Shown piece after piece: positions 1 to 11,944 of a DNA stretch of 64,000 bases. Under the pieces are notes generated by a model, which worked only from the letters and a program-made list of their open reading frames with translations, did no database searches and was not told where the DNA came from. Location of the stretch: NCBI GenBank assembly GCA_025331565.1, contig JAFREQ010000011.1, positions 11,862,001 to 11,926,000 on the forward strand. Direction: 5' to 3'. Position numbers and translations under genes: made by a program. Each line of letters begins with the position of its first letter. The stretch's first letter is position 1. This DNA is from Holacanthus passer (taxonomy: Eukaryota; Chordata; Actinopteri; Pomacanthidae).

Positions 1-395
1 AGACTTTGAGGGGCTTTGCTCTGCATTTTGTTTCTGTGCAACCAGGTTGGTCACACTTGGGGATGCAGCCATCACCGGTGTCTGATCCTTGACTGGTGCA
101 GGACTGCTGGGTTTTGGTGGAGTCTGAACTGTTTGCGCAGGTTCCACAGGACTGGCAGACTTTGGACTCTCCTGTATTATATCTTGAGATGTTAGCGAGG
201 AGGATGAGCTGGACCTTGGTGTGACAATGAAGGAATTGGGGTTAGAGTCACTCTGTTGAATGCTTGCAGAAGGCTGCTCATTGTTCTTGGCACTGTTTTC
301 CCGCGACAGAGTTTGAGTCGATCTGTGTTTATCTCTTTCTTTAGCCGCCATTAAAAGAGCCAGGGGTGAAGCTACAGGTCCCTCTCGCGCCCGTT
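1..395 (-). pseudogene. c6orf132: Out-of-frame continuation of C6orf132-like last visible exon
   Basis: From about position 395 down to 1 the minus strand stays open in a frame one base away from the upstream C6orf132 frame. It reads GPVASPLALLMAAKERDKHR and goes on with Ser/Thr/Pro/Gln-rich residues, open to the window edge (117 codons from the Met at 351-349). Its upstream limit is a stop (tga) at about 403-401, so the switch of frame must fall within roughly 372-403. No intron could fit there: the only GT...AG interval is about 35 bp. The simplest reading is a one-base deletion (or two-base insertion) in an otherwise continuous exon. It could be an assembly error, an allele or a true decay event. 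Confidence 0.6.
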
Positions 396-3300
396 GGTTT
401 CACTACTCCTCAGGTTGCGTAGTTTACGATCTAATAACGGACTGAATTTGCGACATTGACTTGGAGGTTCTTCCTTCCTGGGCTCTGAATTCACAGAAGT
501 GATGTTCACTTTCTGAAGCTGCGGTGACGTCTGACATAGAGTCCGGGCAGGTTTGTTTATTTCTGGTGGTGCTGAAACTGCCACTGGTTTAGCCTCCTTG
601 TTTGGCTCAGGTGGGGGTGATGGAGAGGGTTGGGTTATTTGTGAGTTCTCCTTCAACTCTTGTATGTTTTTTGAAACTGGTTTAGATGGCGTAGCCACTT
701 TAGGGGCTTTCCCATCCACCTGGACAAGCACTGGGGCAGATGTGGAAGACCCAGAATCCTCCAGGAGTAAGATCTGCTTGGGTCTTGTGTCGCGATCCTC
801 ATACCCACTGAGAATTGAGGTGTTAGTAATATTGTAAAGCTTTGCTGTGTTTTGGGGATTGAAGGTGGACACTGTGGGTGTCTGTGTTGGGGGAGGTGGG
901 GCAGGAGTCTGTGGTGGGGAGTCAGAGATGGAGATAGAGGAAAATCGAATGGGTTTTGGAGGTGGTGTCTTATGAGTTTTGTGTTGCCTTTCAGAAGTGG
1001 GCTGTGGTGGGGCAAATTTTGGATGCTCAGGAATTTCGGCAGGTGGTGGAGTAGATATGGGTATGGATGATGAGGAGCCACTTGAGCAAGTAGATGGAGG
1101 CTTTGGCGGGGCCATTGGTGGCGGTTTTAAGAAGGAAAAGTCTTCCTCTACCATGGAGGGTGCCAGTGAAGTGAGTTTTGGAGCGGGCATGGAAGGAGGC
1201 TGAAGGTTTGCCAGCTCTGGACTGTTCAGGTCGCCCAAGAATTCTGGTGGAGGAAGGACAAAAGTCCCTGGTGGGGGCGGAGGTGCCATAGAGGGAGGAG
1301 GAGGAACAAATATTTCACCCTCCTCGAGGTCAGGCACACATATAACAGATCCATTGGACAAACGATCTCCACCGACTATGGAAAAAAAGGAGGGAGAATA
1401 ACTGATAAAAGTTTGGTGCTGCTGTGGACTGTGGATGAGCACTTACAGTATTTTACATGTGTTGCTGTCCCTTGTTTCCAGCATTTAATGTTCTGAATAC
1501 TTCTAATAGTAAAAGTATTTAGAAGTATTTGAAAAATGTTAAGTATGTCAATCAGATAAATACAATAAAATTCCTAGATAAATTCGTATCAAAGGTATCA
1601 TACAAAGGTGAAATAACTAGGTTGATCATAATCAACATAATGTTGTAAAATTCTAGCATTTAATCAAGTCAATGCTAATCTCACATAGATTAAGGAATGA
1701 ATGATATCCACTTCTTTTAATAAATGCAAACACTCCCATTCTGTAAATATGCTTGTCATGGTATGACTGTTTGGACACATTCAGGAGGGCTATTGAGCAA
1801 CCGCCTGGACAAACATTCACCTGCCCTGCATTTTCAACCCCAACAGACATTCTGATTGATCCATCGACTCAAGTCTGAGCAAAGGCACCAGAAATGTTCA
1901 GAGTGTAAATAATGGAGTTCTGGCGTTTGCCACGTTAAAGTTAAAGCACATATTTGCGGTGGGTAGATGCTCACCTGAACCATTGATCTTTGGACCATTG
2001 GCAGGGGGGAGGGTGGGGACTGTGGGCGTTGGGACGGCAAACCCTTGAAAAGTGTCAAAACTTGAGGACTGTGAGGAAAAAAACAAACACCATCAGACTG
2101 GTGATATTTCAACATCAGAAGAAACAAAGCATTGTTCAAGACCATCGGTAAACATGAGATTAACACGACATCCTATTCTGGAGACGCTGAAAAGAGTGTC
2201 TTTTTACTGGCAAGTGTTCAGTTTTGGAGTGAACAAACCAGTTCTCAGCTAATGCAGCTCTCAACGCTCCCTGAACACAGATTAACATGTTCAATATTTG
2301 TGACATTATTAGCATCAATAGAACAATAGTTGCTGCCAAATCATTGGCCATTCATTGGCTCTTTGGTCTTTGTATTATGAGGTTCACAAATGTCTTATGT
2401 GCAAATAACTTTAAGGTTAAATCTGTAAATAAGTGAATATATTAAGATGTTTTCTGACAGAAAATAAAACTCATTGTCTGTCACTCTTCTGTAACAACAT
2501 AGATGAATATGTGTTCTCTTTGTTTCCAAGTGCATTTTTCAGCTGTTGTTATGTTCATCATGACTAAACTGAAGGTGGAGGTTTCTAAAGGATAATTCTT
2601 GTACATTACACTCTCACATACTTCAGTCATGAGGAAGACTCTGTGAATCAGAGGACCCACCTATTATCCATCTCATTGTCTCGTGTCAAATTGGGCCTGG
2701 CTGAGAAAATCGCAGACTGTCACTTAGATACCTGTGTTTGGGTGTGTTTGTGTGTGTGAGAGTACATGTGAGTGTGACAGAGGGAGATTTGCTGTTCTCT
2801 TCACAGCACAAACGCCACCAAAAATAAACACAGACTGTGTTGACAGTATACAAGTCCATGAGGGTTGACTGGGAATGTGTCCTTCAAAAGGGGAAAGAAA
2901 ATCATTCCAGCAACACAAAACATATTTTCACTGTGGCATCTCTTTACATTATTGTGCTGCAGACTCTCTGAGTGATCTGCTCATGCAATAAAGCAACAAG
3001 CTCACAGCAGTTTAACTTCAAAATCTCTTCATGAAGTCTTATTAGGTTGGGAATGAATTAGGCACAGAATAAAAGTGCTCTCATGTACTTCATGGTCAAA
3101 CTAGGCTGACAGTTCACATCCCACAAAACGCCATCAAACAGATCTCAGTTTTGAAAGGAAATATATTTTCAATCAAAATCAAAATAAGAGTTAACTGACA
3201 CTGCTCTGTCTTTGCTAATAATCGCAGGACACTTATGTAACTTCTTGAAAAGGTATGAACACTGCACCGAGCCGAGGGTGTGTCAGTGCAGATGGCCTAC

Positions 3301-6300
3301 GATCCATTTTGATTTCATCTGTTTGTTCCCTGCGCTGTGACTCACTTTCATTCGTCGCAGCGGGCTGAGCCGTCCTGTCCGTGCGCTGCTGGGTGTGCCA
3401 CATCTTACACATGCCTCACATTCACAGAACACTCCCAAACACTGAGGTGTGTGAACCAGAGCAGAGATGAGCTTTTTGTTTATATCTGTACCGTGACGAC
3501 ATAATGGGCCTGACAGTCATACGAGTCCATAGTTCATTATGAGCCAAAAAGCCCTGCATTCAACATTCAACTTAAGTTAAAAAATGTACTTTGATTATCT
3601 GCAGTCAAAACACTCATTATGCAGAAGAATGGTCCTCCTGAATGCTATAATGCACATGAGGAACCCAACTAGACTCAAAGGGGCCACAAGACAAAAAGAC
3701 TGGGAATCACTGATATAATCTTTAACAGTGTATTGTAATGTACGGAACTACTCAAGTAAACTACAAGTAAATGCAATGTGCTTAGTGTAATGCTAATACA
3801 CTGGCACCAAGTATGACTGTTTCTATTAAACGCATGAATTAAACTGATGTTGTAATTTTTGCAGTAATTTCTTCATTTCTATGAAACCTCTGAATGCAAC
3901 AAATGCATAAAGCAGCGCTGTACTGTTTTCTCTTCATTTCTGAAAAACCTATTTGCATTTTTGGCTACTAGAGTGTGTTATGCAAAGTAACCAGATGTTG
4001 ATAACCATCTTTATTGTGGGCAACATGTGGTGCTAATATCACGTTGTGGGTTAAGGAATCTTCCACCTCCTTATTGCATCATCACTCAAGATATCAAGAA
4101 TATCAGGGTTGTCACTCTCACTTGAGGGTATATTACAGTAAGGGAAAGTGACTTCCGCCAAACAGATGCAAACAAGACTCAACCGACACCATCGCTCAAC
4201 TTGACAAAATTGCAAGTGATTGATCAACAAACACTGGGTAATATGCGTTACCCAACATGGGCCATTTATCCAGATGCATACATGTCTTGGCCCTGTGCTT
4301 ATTTTAGCTGACCCAGATTCAATCACACTAAACTGTCTTTTATCAGCTAATCTGTGCAGCTGTGCAGATACTGAGTTTAAGATGAAGTAATCCTTCAATT
4401 GCAGGCAAGCAACAGGGTGGAGATGCATACCTCATGTTATTCCAATCCCAGAAACTGATAAATGTGAATACAGTACATGCACCTTGAAGCTCTACTGAGA
4501 TACTCACAGAGTGATGCTTGACGGTGGGTCGGGCCCGCACACTGGCAGTTCCTGACTCTGGGATCGCTGATGATTCCAGCACCAGCTCCACATTGTCTGA
4601 GGGAATAAAAAGCAAAAGCATTTTATCCCCAGGCAGTTTCAGTTTATGGTTTTAGCCATTCAATTCTGCTCATTCAATCATTTGACCAGAGAGGACAAAC
4701 AATGGGGGTGGTGTAGGACGCAGATGAACATGGACAGATATTTTTCTGTTTTGAAGATCAGTAAAGACATGATTTCTGACTCTGGGTTGTCTGTAACAAT
4801 ATACAGTACTTATGATTATTTTTCCATGAGTTTCTAAAACATGAAAAAGGCTCATGGGCACCTTTCACTCTCTGAAACTGGACTGTGTCCATTGTTCTTC
4901 TTTCAGGGAAGATTAGTACATTCTCGTCATTGTACAGGTAATGAGATACTTAATGCACCAAAGTGGCCTCCCCTTAGTAGTTGTCACTCAACCTAATGAC
5001 CCACTGTGTGCTGCTACATGTAGTTTTGTTGTTGACAACTAAATAGTTGAGGGCAGCTGAACAGATGACTGTAATCTTTATATTTTACCATTGTGTTGAA
5101 GTGAAAGCTTAGTTATGGTGGCAGCTAAAGGGGAACAGCACAGTCAGCCAAAACCGGGAATCATACATAAACATTTCTTGTTATAGATTTAGGTTAAATT
5201 AGGGGAGTTATATATATTCACACTTTATCATTTTTAATGTTCTTTACGTATTTATTGTTTGTGCAGCTGATGAGCCTACATTTGGAAGTCAAAGTGGAAA
5301 AGAGATATTTATATAATTCTTCAATGTTTGTGGAAATGATGAGAAAATGGCCTGATGGTTTTTATATTAGTCTTCTTAGACGGAGGCCAAAGGGGAAAGG
5401 TCAGCTAAAAGATCACCGAGACAAAGACTCTGTAACTAAACGTGACTTCAGACGTAAAAGCACAAAGAAATCTGTCTGCTGAACCGACTGATAACATCAG
5501 AGGTTACAGGGACTGATGGGAGAGAAGAAATTTAGAAGTCGTACATTCCTCTGTTGCTCATTCCAGTCGCAGACGTCTTGTTCCTTCAATAAGTGACTGG
5601 TGAAAGACACTTGTCACTGAGAGGCACTTAGCCTGTCTTCCAAAGGTACGCTTTTCATCGAGGCTGAAGAAAGAACAACCGAAGAGCCTCCAAAGAGCTT
5701 GACATTATAAACAAGGATGGTAAAGTGTTTTTCCTTTGCTACATGATGTCTTTATAAGGTGTCATTCCAAATAAATAAATAACAACAATAGTAATAAATT
5801 CTGCTGAGGGATCAGGTCAGTATGAAAACGAGCATCGTCTGTGGTGTTAAAACCAGTCTGACCAAATCATCAGTTTCCATATTGTGCACCTGCCTGATTT
5901 AAATAGACAAATGTTCTCTCCCATATCGCGGCTTCGCATTTCTCTTGTTTCCTGCTCTCGCCAATTACATGGAACTGATGTCACGTAGAGCTGAGAGATT
6001 TTTCAGCGAGCTGATATCAACATGTCAGAGTAGAAAGTGTCTGGGATTTCTGTTATCCTGATATTGTGGTATTAAGTGTTGTGTTGTCTTTTCCCGTTTG
6101 TTCTTGAAGGCTGATTTACATTTCAGCAATATAATTTTACTGTTTATCTGTTGAGGCTGAGTGAAATGAACAGTGAACGCCTGGTCATCATTTTCACACT
6201 TTGTTCTTTTAGTTTGGCCACTTCCTTTATCTTTTTCTGCACCTTTCAACTGCATCTCATGGTCTTCCTCTGCTGAGTTTGCTCAGTAATAGTACGTATA

Positions 6301-7091
6301 TACACTGTTGTTGAACTACTATGTTATAATATTAATAAATGCTAATCAAAATACTGTTTTGATAACAAAATATTTCAACAAAAGTAATGTGATTTTTATT
6401 TTCATCAGTATCGTCTAGTCCCACTTTTCACCTGGATATTTGTAATAATTTTAGCTGACAGTCGCCACCAGATATCATATTTTTGTGTATCTGAGATTAT
6501 AGCCGACACAATTTTCACATATACTTCACTTCAAACTGTGTCCAAACAGGTGTGAAGTGTAAAATCAGTTCAACAAACGCACTGAAAGCAGCCGTTTAGA
6601 CATAATTAGATATTGGAGATATTCAGTTACACCAACTTTCACACTTGGCTGGAGTTTCTGGAGATGCAGGTCCTGAACCACAATCCATCCCTTATTTCCT
6701 TTAATGCATTGTCAAAGGCAAAACAAAACTACTTCAACTTGTCCAACAATTTGCAAGGTCACCAGATTTACCAAGAAGGGATATTAACATCTGAGAACAG
6801 GTTTTTCATGGAGCAATCACACTCTCTTAATGACACCTGCTTCTACCTGTTCATCAGGAAATCATCATAATTAAAAAAAAACCCACAGGTGAGATTTCCT
6901 TTAGGATCAACAGGTCTACACATGGTGGAAACAGGTGCAAAGGTCGACTTGTTCTTCAGTAAATCTTTAAAGTGACTCTCCAGCCTCTGGGCCCTGGAAG
7001 CAGCGAACTCACCCATGTCCTTGATTTTGATGTTGGTGTCGAAAAGAGACTGATTCTTCCGACCCAAAAAATTCAGCGTCCCCCTCTTCAT
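1..7091 (-). CDS. c6orf132: C6orf132-like proline-rich protein, 5' part, frame break in last visible exon
   Basis: Four coding exons read on the minus strand: 7091-7013, 4596-4508, 2068-1975 and 1375 to the window edge. All junctions are canonical and phases agree (split Asp at junction 1, phase 0 at junction 2, split Val at junction 3). The start MKRGTLNFLGRKN is chosen because its exon ends in a strong GTGAGT donor. Exon 2 holds PESGTASVRARP and exon 3 FAVPTPTVPTLPPANG; both resemble the N-terminal region of human C6orf132 as I remember it. Exon 4 is rich in Pro and Ser with polyproline runs. The function of this family is not known to me; no catalytic domain is visible. The frame stops at 374-372 after about 421 residues, whereas the human protein is over 1,100 residues. 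A second open frame (offset by one base) continues from about 390 to the window edge with the same Pro/Ser composition, so the gene looks frameshifted or misassembled there. Identity is fairly sure; the 3' end is not in the window. Confidence 0.8.
1376..7012 (-). other. C6orf132-like introns
   Basis: Three introns (1376-1974, 2069-4507, 4597-7012). I see AT-rich non-coding sequence with no convincing extra exon, RNA gene or intact transposon. Confidence 0.6.
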
Positions 7092-7103
7092 GATTGCCGA
7101 TCA

Positions 7104-7139
7104 GTGTGTGTGTGTGTGTGTGTGTGTGAGTGTGTGTGG
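7104..7139. repeat. (TG)n microsatellite
   Basis: Alternating TG with a single interruption (gag). It starts 13 bases upstream of the C6orf132-like start codon, so it lies in its 5' leader or promoter. Confidence 0.95.
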
Positions 7140-7794
7140 ATACGACGGATTATTGGCGCATGTTGGTGGGCAGGTAGATCCGGGCTGAAGGCGAGCAGGT
7201 GAGTCCACAGGTGAGCGAGTCCACAGGTGCACGGCCGCGCTCCAGCTGAGTGTGACTCCGGCGCTTTGGTGCAAACTTTTCGGGACAGGGAGAGAAAATG
7301 GAGCTGACCCCGCCTCCTGTCCTTTCACTGTGCCTCCCTGTTTCTTCTACACTCCCTGCAGGTGAGGCCCATACCTGCACGAAGCTCACCTGAGCTCGTG
7401 CACAAGTCAGCTGCTCTGCTCTTTCACTTGATCACTGTTCTGCCACAGCTCAGATCAGCCTGAAATGAGTTTAGAAACACGGCTCTGAAAACACTGTTGT
7501 GCTCTGGAGGGTTCACTGATTGTCACTGGGAATAAACATGAGGCCAATAACCATTAACCAGATTAACTTTACAACACCTTGATAAAAAGTTTTTATTTTT
7601 ATGGCTCACCACAGGGACCAGTGTTTTGACTTTCAGCAGGAAATAAGATACGAATTGGAAATGATTTGCATGTTCTCTCAAGGTTATAAAGGCTATAAAA
7701 CATTTTTCTGATCATTAGTAAGTAAACTTTTTTTTATTTCATTTTATTTCATTTCTATAGCACCTTTCAAAGCCAGGGTTATAAGGTGATCCAG

Positions 7795-8420
7795 GTGGAA
7801 AGTAACTATAAGTTCATTTACTCAAGTTCTGTAATTCTGTAAGAAAAAATAAGTACATTTATTTAACTTTTGCACTTAAGTGTATTTTTAAGTTACTTGA
7901 ACTTTACTTGAGGGTTTTAATTTTATGCTTCTGCCCACTTCTACATTTCAGAGGGAAATATTGTACCTTTTATTCCTGTAGTTAGTAGTTATGTTCCAGA
8001 TGAAGATAAAATACATTGTTATACAGTAAAAACTGACTGAATAAAATTAGCTCTATTGCCGTCAGCTACAACATTAAAACACATCTTGCATGTTACTGCA
8101 TCAATTATTATAATCTAATAGTATAATATATAAAAATGTAACAATGACAGAGCCCATTCTGGCTGCATAGTGAGTACTTTAATACTTAAAGTACATTTTC
8201 TTGATAATACTTTTACTTACATAAGATTTTGATTGCACAAGTTTTACTTGTAACAGAGTGTTTTTAAATTGTCGTAGGCCTGTTGCTACTTTCACTTGAA
8301 TAAAAAAATCTCAATACTAAACACAACTTTATGTATTTGTACTTGAGTATTTTCATCTTATTCTATTTCATACTTGTACTCCGCCACATTCCCGAGGCAA
8401 ATATTGTATGTTTGACTCCA
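7795..8420. repeat. Teleost interspersed repeat with 'AAGTACATTTACTCAAGT' motifs
   Basis: The stretch is packed with variants of acttgagtaa, taagtacattt, tactccgcc and gaggcaaatattgta. These motifs recur at 21836, 27710 and 62217 in this window, so it is a dispersed family. It is probably a non-autonomous DNA transposon (MITE-like); the clade is not decided from sequence alone. Confidence 0.6.
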
Positions 8421-10065
8421 CAAGATCAGACAGCTCCTACTGTGAAGATTTTAAAACACAAAACACAATCAGTTTTAGTTATAGATTAAACTATCCAAAT
8501 ATATAAAGCAGTTAAAACTAACTTCAACCAGCTGCAAATACTGCTTACATGTTAATAACAATCCAGTAATAATATTACACTGACAGGATCACTTCTGTAG
8601 AAAGAGTACTTCTACCTTTGAATGAAGTACATATACATTCTTATAATACATCCTGTATATATGTTTACTTAAGAAAACTTCTTAATGGAGGATTTTTACT
8701 CCTCAACAAGAAATTGAGGAACTGGTCAAACATGGAGACAGTTTCGTGTCGGATTTGTTATATGGGGGGTTTGGTATAAAACAGCCTGTGCAGGCCGGTT
8801 TTTAAGCTTTCTACAGCGTGGCACAGACCAACCTGATAGTGATCAGGAGTTTGTACAGTGTTGGAGTAAAACAGTAAAAGCGTGGTCGCCCTTTGTCCTG
8901 AGCCTGGACTGTGGAACTTTTAACAACATTTGGTGAGAAAAATATCAAAAACATGTCATAGAGTCAAATCATGGAGGACTTTAAAAGTAATTCAAACAAT
9001 CAAACAAACTGAATTCTTGAACATGTCATCCAGCCGGGACAAGAGAGACATGTTCTCTGCATTCAGTAAGAAGCATTAACATAACAGAGTGCAATGCTAT
9101 TTATCCCTCTGGGCTTAAGCTCAGTTACTTATTAATTACATTCAGTTGACATTAAGTCTTTGTATTGAATTTCTTTTTAATCATTATTACAAATTAGGTA
9201 TTACCTGAATTGCATGCTATTGTTTACCTGAGGATGGTGAAGCATGTGACCTATGTAAGCAGGATAACTGTAAATATGATGTTGAAGAGCCTTGACTAAA
9301 GAGGATCAAGAATCCTGTAAAGCTCAGCGTGATCTGACCCCTGACGTTCACCGAATGTGCATCTGAGTTAAACGCTCTTTGTTTCTTCACGGCCTCGTAG
9401 CCGGGGAGGTTAACAGTGTGGGTGTGAGATATGATGATCTGTCAGTAGGGCTGGATGATGAAATCAAAGCTCACATCAGTCTAAATACCTTGATGTCAAT
9501 ACACTATGATAGAGATCAGAACTATTTGTTGGTATTAACAGTTGAATAAGAAAATCTAATATATGATATGTATTTTTATTTTTGATGCTTTAAGTGAATT
9601 TTACTGTTAATAATTTTAGTATTACTACTTTTACTTAAGCGAAGGATCTGAATACCTGTCGATTTCCTTAAATAGCAATTATAATATGAACCACAGCAGA
9701 AGTATTTTTGGTCCTGTGCTTTCAATTACATAATAGGGGATTTTAAAAAAAAAAACTCTTCAGGAAGCCTGTCAGTCTTTTTTTTACCTCTTGGCTCTCT
9801 TGTCTAGTCTGTCTGTCGCATCTAAGCCACAGTTCTCCCGGAGACAAACCAGACTGGTCCATCCAGTTCCTCTGTCCTCGGTGGGACTTGCCTACTGATG
9901 CTGGCTGGAATGTGGAGAATGTGCAGTGTCTTTCACACTTTACCGGCTTCACCGTGAACATCCTGTACAGTTCAGCTCTACCCAGGATATCAGAAAAAGG
10001 CTCAGTTGTTCACAAGCAAGGATGGGGCGAGGTTCACCACTCTGTCAAACACATGACTGTATAAT

Positions 10066-10184
10066 GGATATTAATACATGGGCTCAGGAGCACTTTGTAA
10101 AAATGTTGTCAGTAAACACAGTCTGTTTGCAAATGATTACATTCTCTTTTTATTTGTTTTACACAGTGTCCCAACTTCTTCAGA
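10066..10184. mobile_element. Fragment of a non-autonomous DNA transposon (same family as 55902-56373)
   Basis: Shares atacatgggctcaggagcac, gtaaacaca, aatgattacattct and the terminal ttttacacagtgtcccaact with the longer copy near 56 kb. Only the right-hand end is kept. Confidence 0.65.
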
Positions 10185-11730
10185 ATTGAGGTCATAATAA
10201 GGCCACTTTACACATTGATAGGAGTTTGATCATGATCCATTTTTGTTCTCATTTTAGTCACAAATCCAACAAGCCTGTGCATTAGCAAAATCATAAATGA
10301 GTACAAAGACACAAAGTCACATTATGCATTTACAGACTTACTTAGAAGTAAAGCCAGAAATATGTTGCATACCATTATGATGAATCATAAATGAAACTAC
10401 AGGTGATATCTGAACCAGGCTGCATGCACGTCTTTTATTAGTCTCGTTTTTAATGTGACAGATGCTTCTGTGTCACACATTTCAATTAGTAGCTGGTAAT
10501 GTAGCATAATGATGCCTTGTATTATATATTTTAAACCAGTATAAACATTCCCTTACTATTACTCTGCATGCTTACAAACTTATTTCAATAACTGTTGTCA
10601 TTTTCATTTTACATTATTTTACAGGGTGAGTATGTGACGTTTTGTATCTAACTCATTGGCTCAGCTAGATTCAACATTTTTTTTATAATTTGGGTGAACT
10701 GACCCTTTAACATGCTGTAACATCTTGCTGTAACAAATACAAACAAATTTTTCCAAGGAGGGGATGTTGAAACCAGAGGCCTGTTGCCATCCCTGTCCAG
10801 CCCAACAGCCCGGCCGCCACCGCCGTGGATCTGACGGCAGATGGAGGAGCTTTAAGAGGGTCTAAAGAAATGCAGTGACTGTCATTCATCCAGTGAAACT
10901 AGGGTAAGCTGAGAGATCATTAGGACTACAGTGAGAAGACTTAAGGAAAGGAGCTTTATGAATATGACCAAATATTCTCAAACTGACATTTGCCTCAAAG
11001 AGCTGCAGTGCTGTATTTTAAAGATGTGTCCTTGTTAGTCTTAGTTTTCTAGCTTCCAGCCCAAAAAAATGTGTTGACTGCTAGAATACCTCATACAAAC
11101 AAATGGTTAATTCTGCATTTAATAATTGGCTTCCTCTTTTCTGTACCTGCATGAAGCTCTGAGTCGACCTTTTCTTTTCCCCTCGTGTCGATGACCCTGT
11201 CGCCGTGCAGTCGAGTTCATGTCAATGTCTGCAGTGACAGAGGAGAAATACATTCACAGTGTTGACTGAGGGACGGCCCTCAGCTTCCACGATCCAAGGC
11301 CCTCTGAGCTGCATTAAACCCATTAAACTCCATCACGGCACATTGATTTTACACATCACAACTCAACATGTGACATTAAAGTCACATGAGTGACATTAGT
11401 CACATTTGATGATTTATAATTTAGTTTTCTCTCCATGCTGTGCTGGCAATGCTGGTGTGTTGTCATTTGATCCACCAGCTGGGTCTGGACTGAAATATCT
11501 CAACAACTATTCAATAGATCACGTTTTTGTTCTATTGGATGGTTTGCTGTAAAAATTGTTCATACATTCATGAGCACATAGTTGAGTAATGTTGTGTTGA
11601 GAGTTGACTAAATGAGCAGTAATAACTGATATTTGCTTCATAAAAGCAAGTCAAAAAATCCTAAATATTAATTTTTGATCAGCTCGTGTCGTCCTGTACA
11701 CAAGGATTTATTTCTGCTCTTAGGTCTCTT

Positions 11731-11760
11731 TAATTAGTCTTTGGCCAGCAAAGTGGATTA
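11731..11760. promoter_or_regulatory. Candidate homeodomain (CRX/OTX-type) sites upstream of guca1-like
   Basis: A taattag at about 11731 and a ggatta (reverse of TAATCC) at 11755-11760 lie about 190 bases upstream of the start codon. CRX/OTX factors are known to bind TAATCC in photoreceptor promoters. Such short motifs are common by chance, so this is only a candidate. Confidence 0.2.
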
Positions 11761-11944
11761 CAACTTCTGAGCCTTTCACACAGACGCACAGAGAGATGAT
11801 TGGCTTACACACACGCTGAATCCTGCTGCTTGCAAACAGTTTTTCCTCTCTGCACACTGGCCGTGCCCAGATGCTCGGTGGATGCCGGACTCTCTGGTTA
11901 TGGTTTTGACAGGATTTTTTACAACTGTATTTTGAAAAACAGAC

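Larger units (their letters stand above)
7092..11944. other. Intergenic region between C6orf132-like and guca1-like
   Basis: The first 300 bases or so (7092-7400) are GC-richer and probably hold the C6orf132-like promoter and 5' leader. The rest is AT-rich with interspersed repeats (see the entries at 7795 and 10066). The two genes are head to head here. I see no coding exon between them. Confidence 0.6.

Noticed and set aside
553..1203. Plus-strand open frames opposite the C6orf132-like exon
   Set aside because: They are shadows of the proline-rich minus-strand exon (Gly/Trp-rich complement), with no motif of their own.
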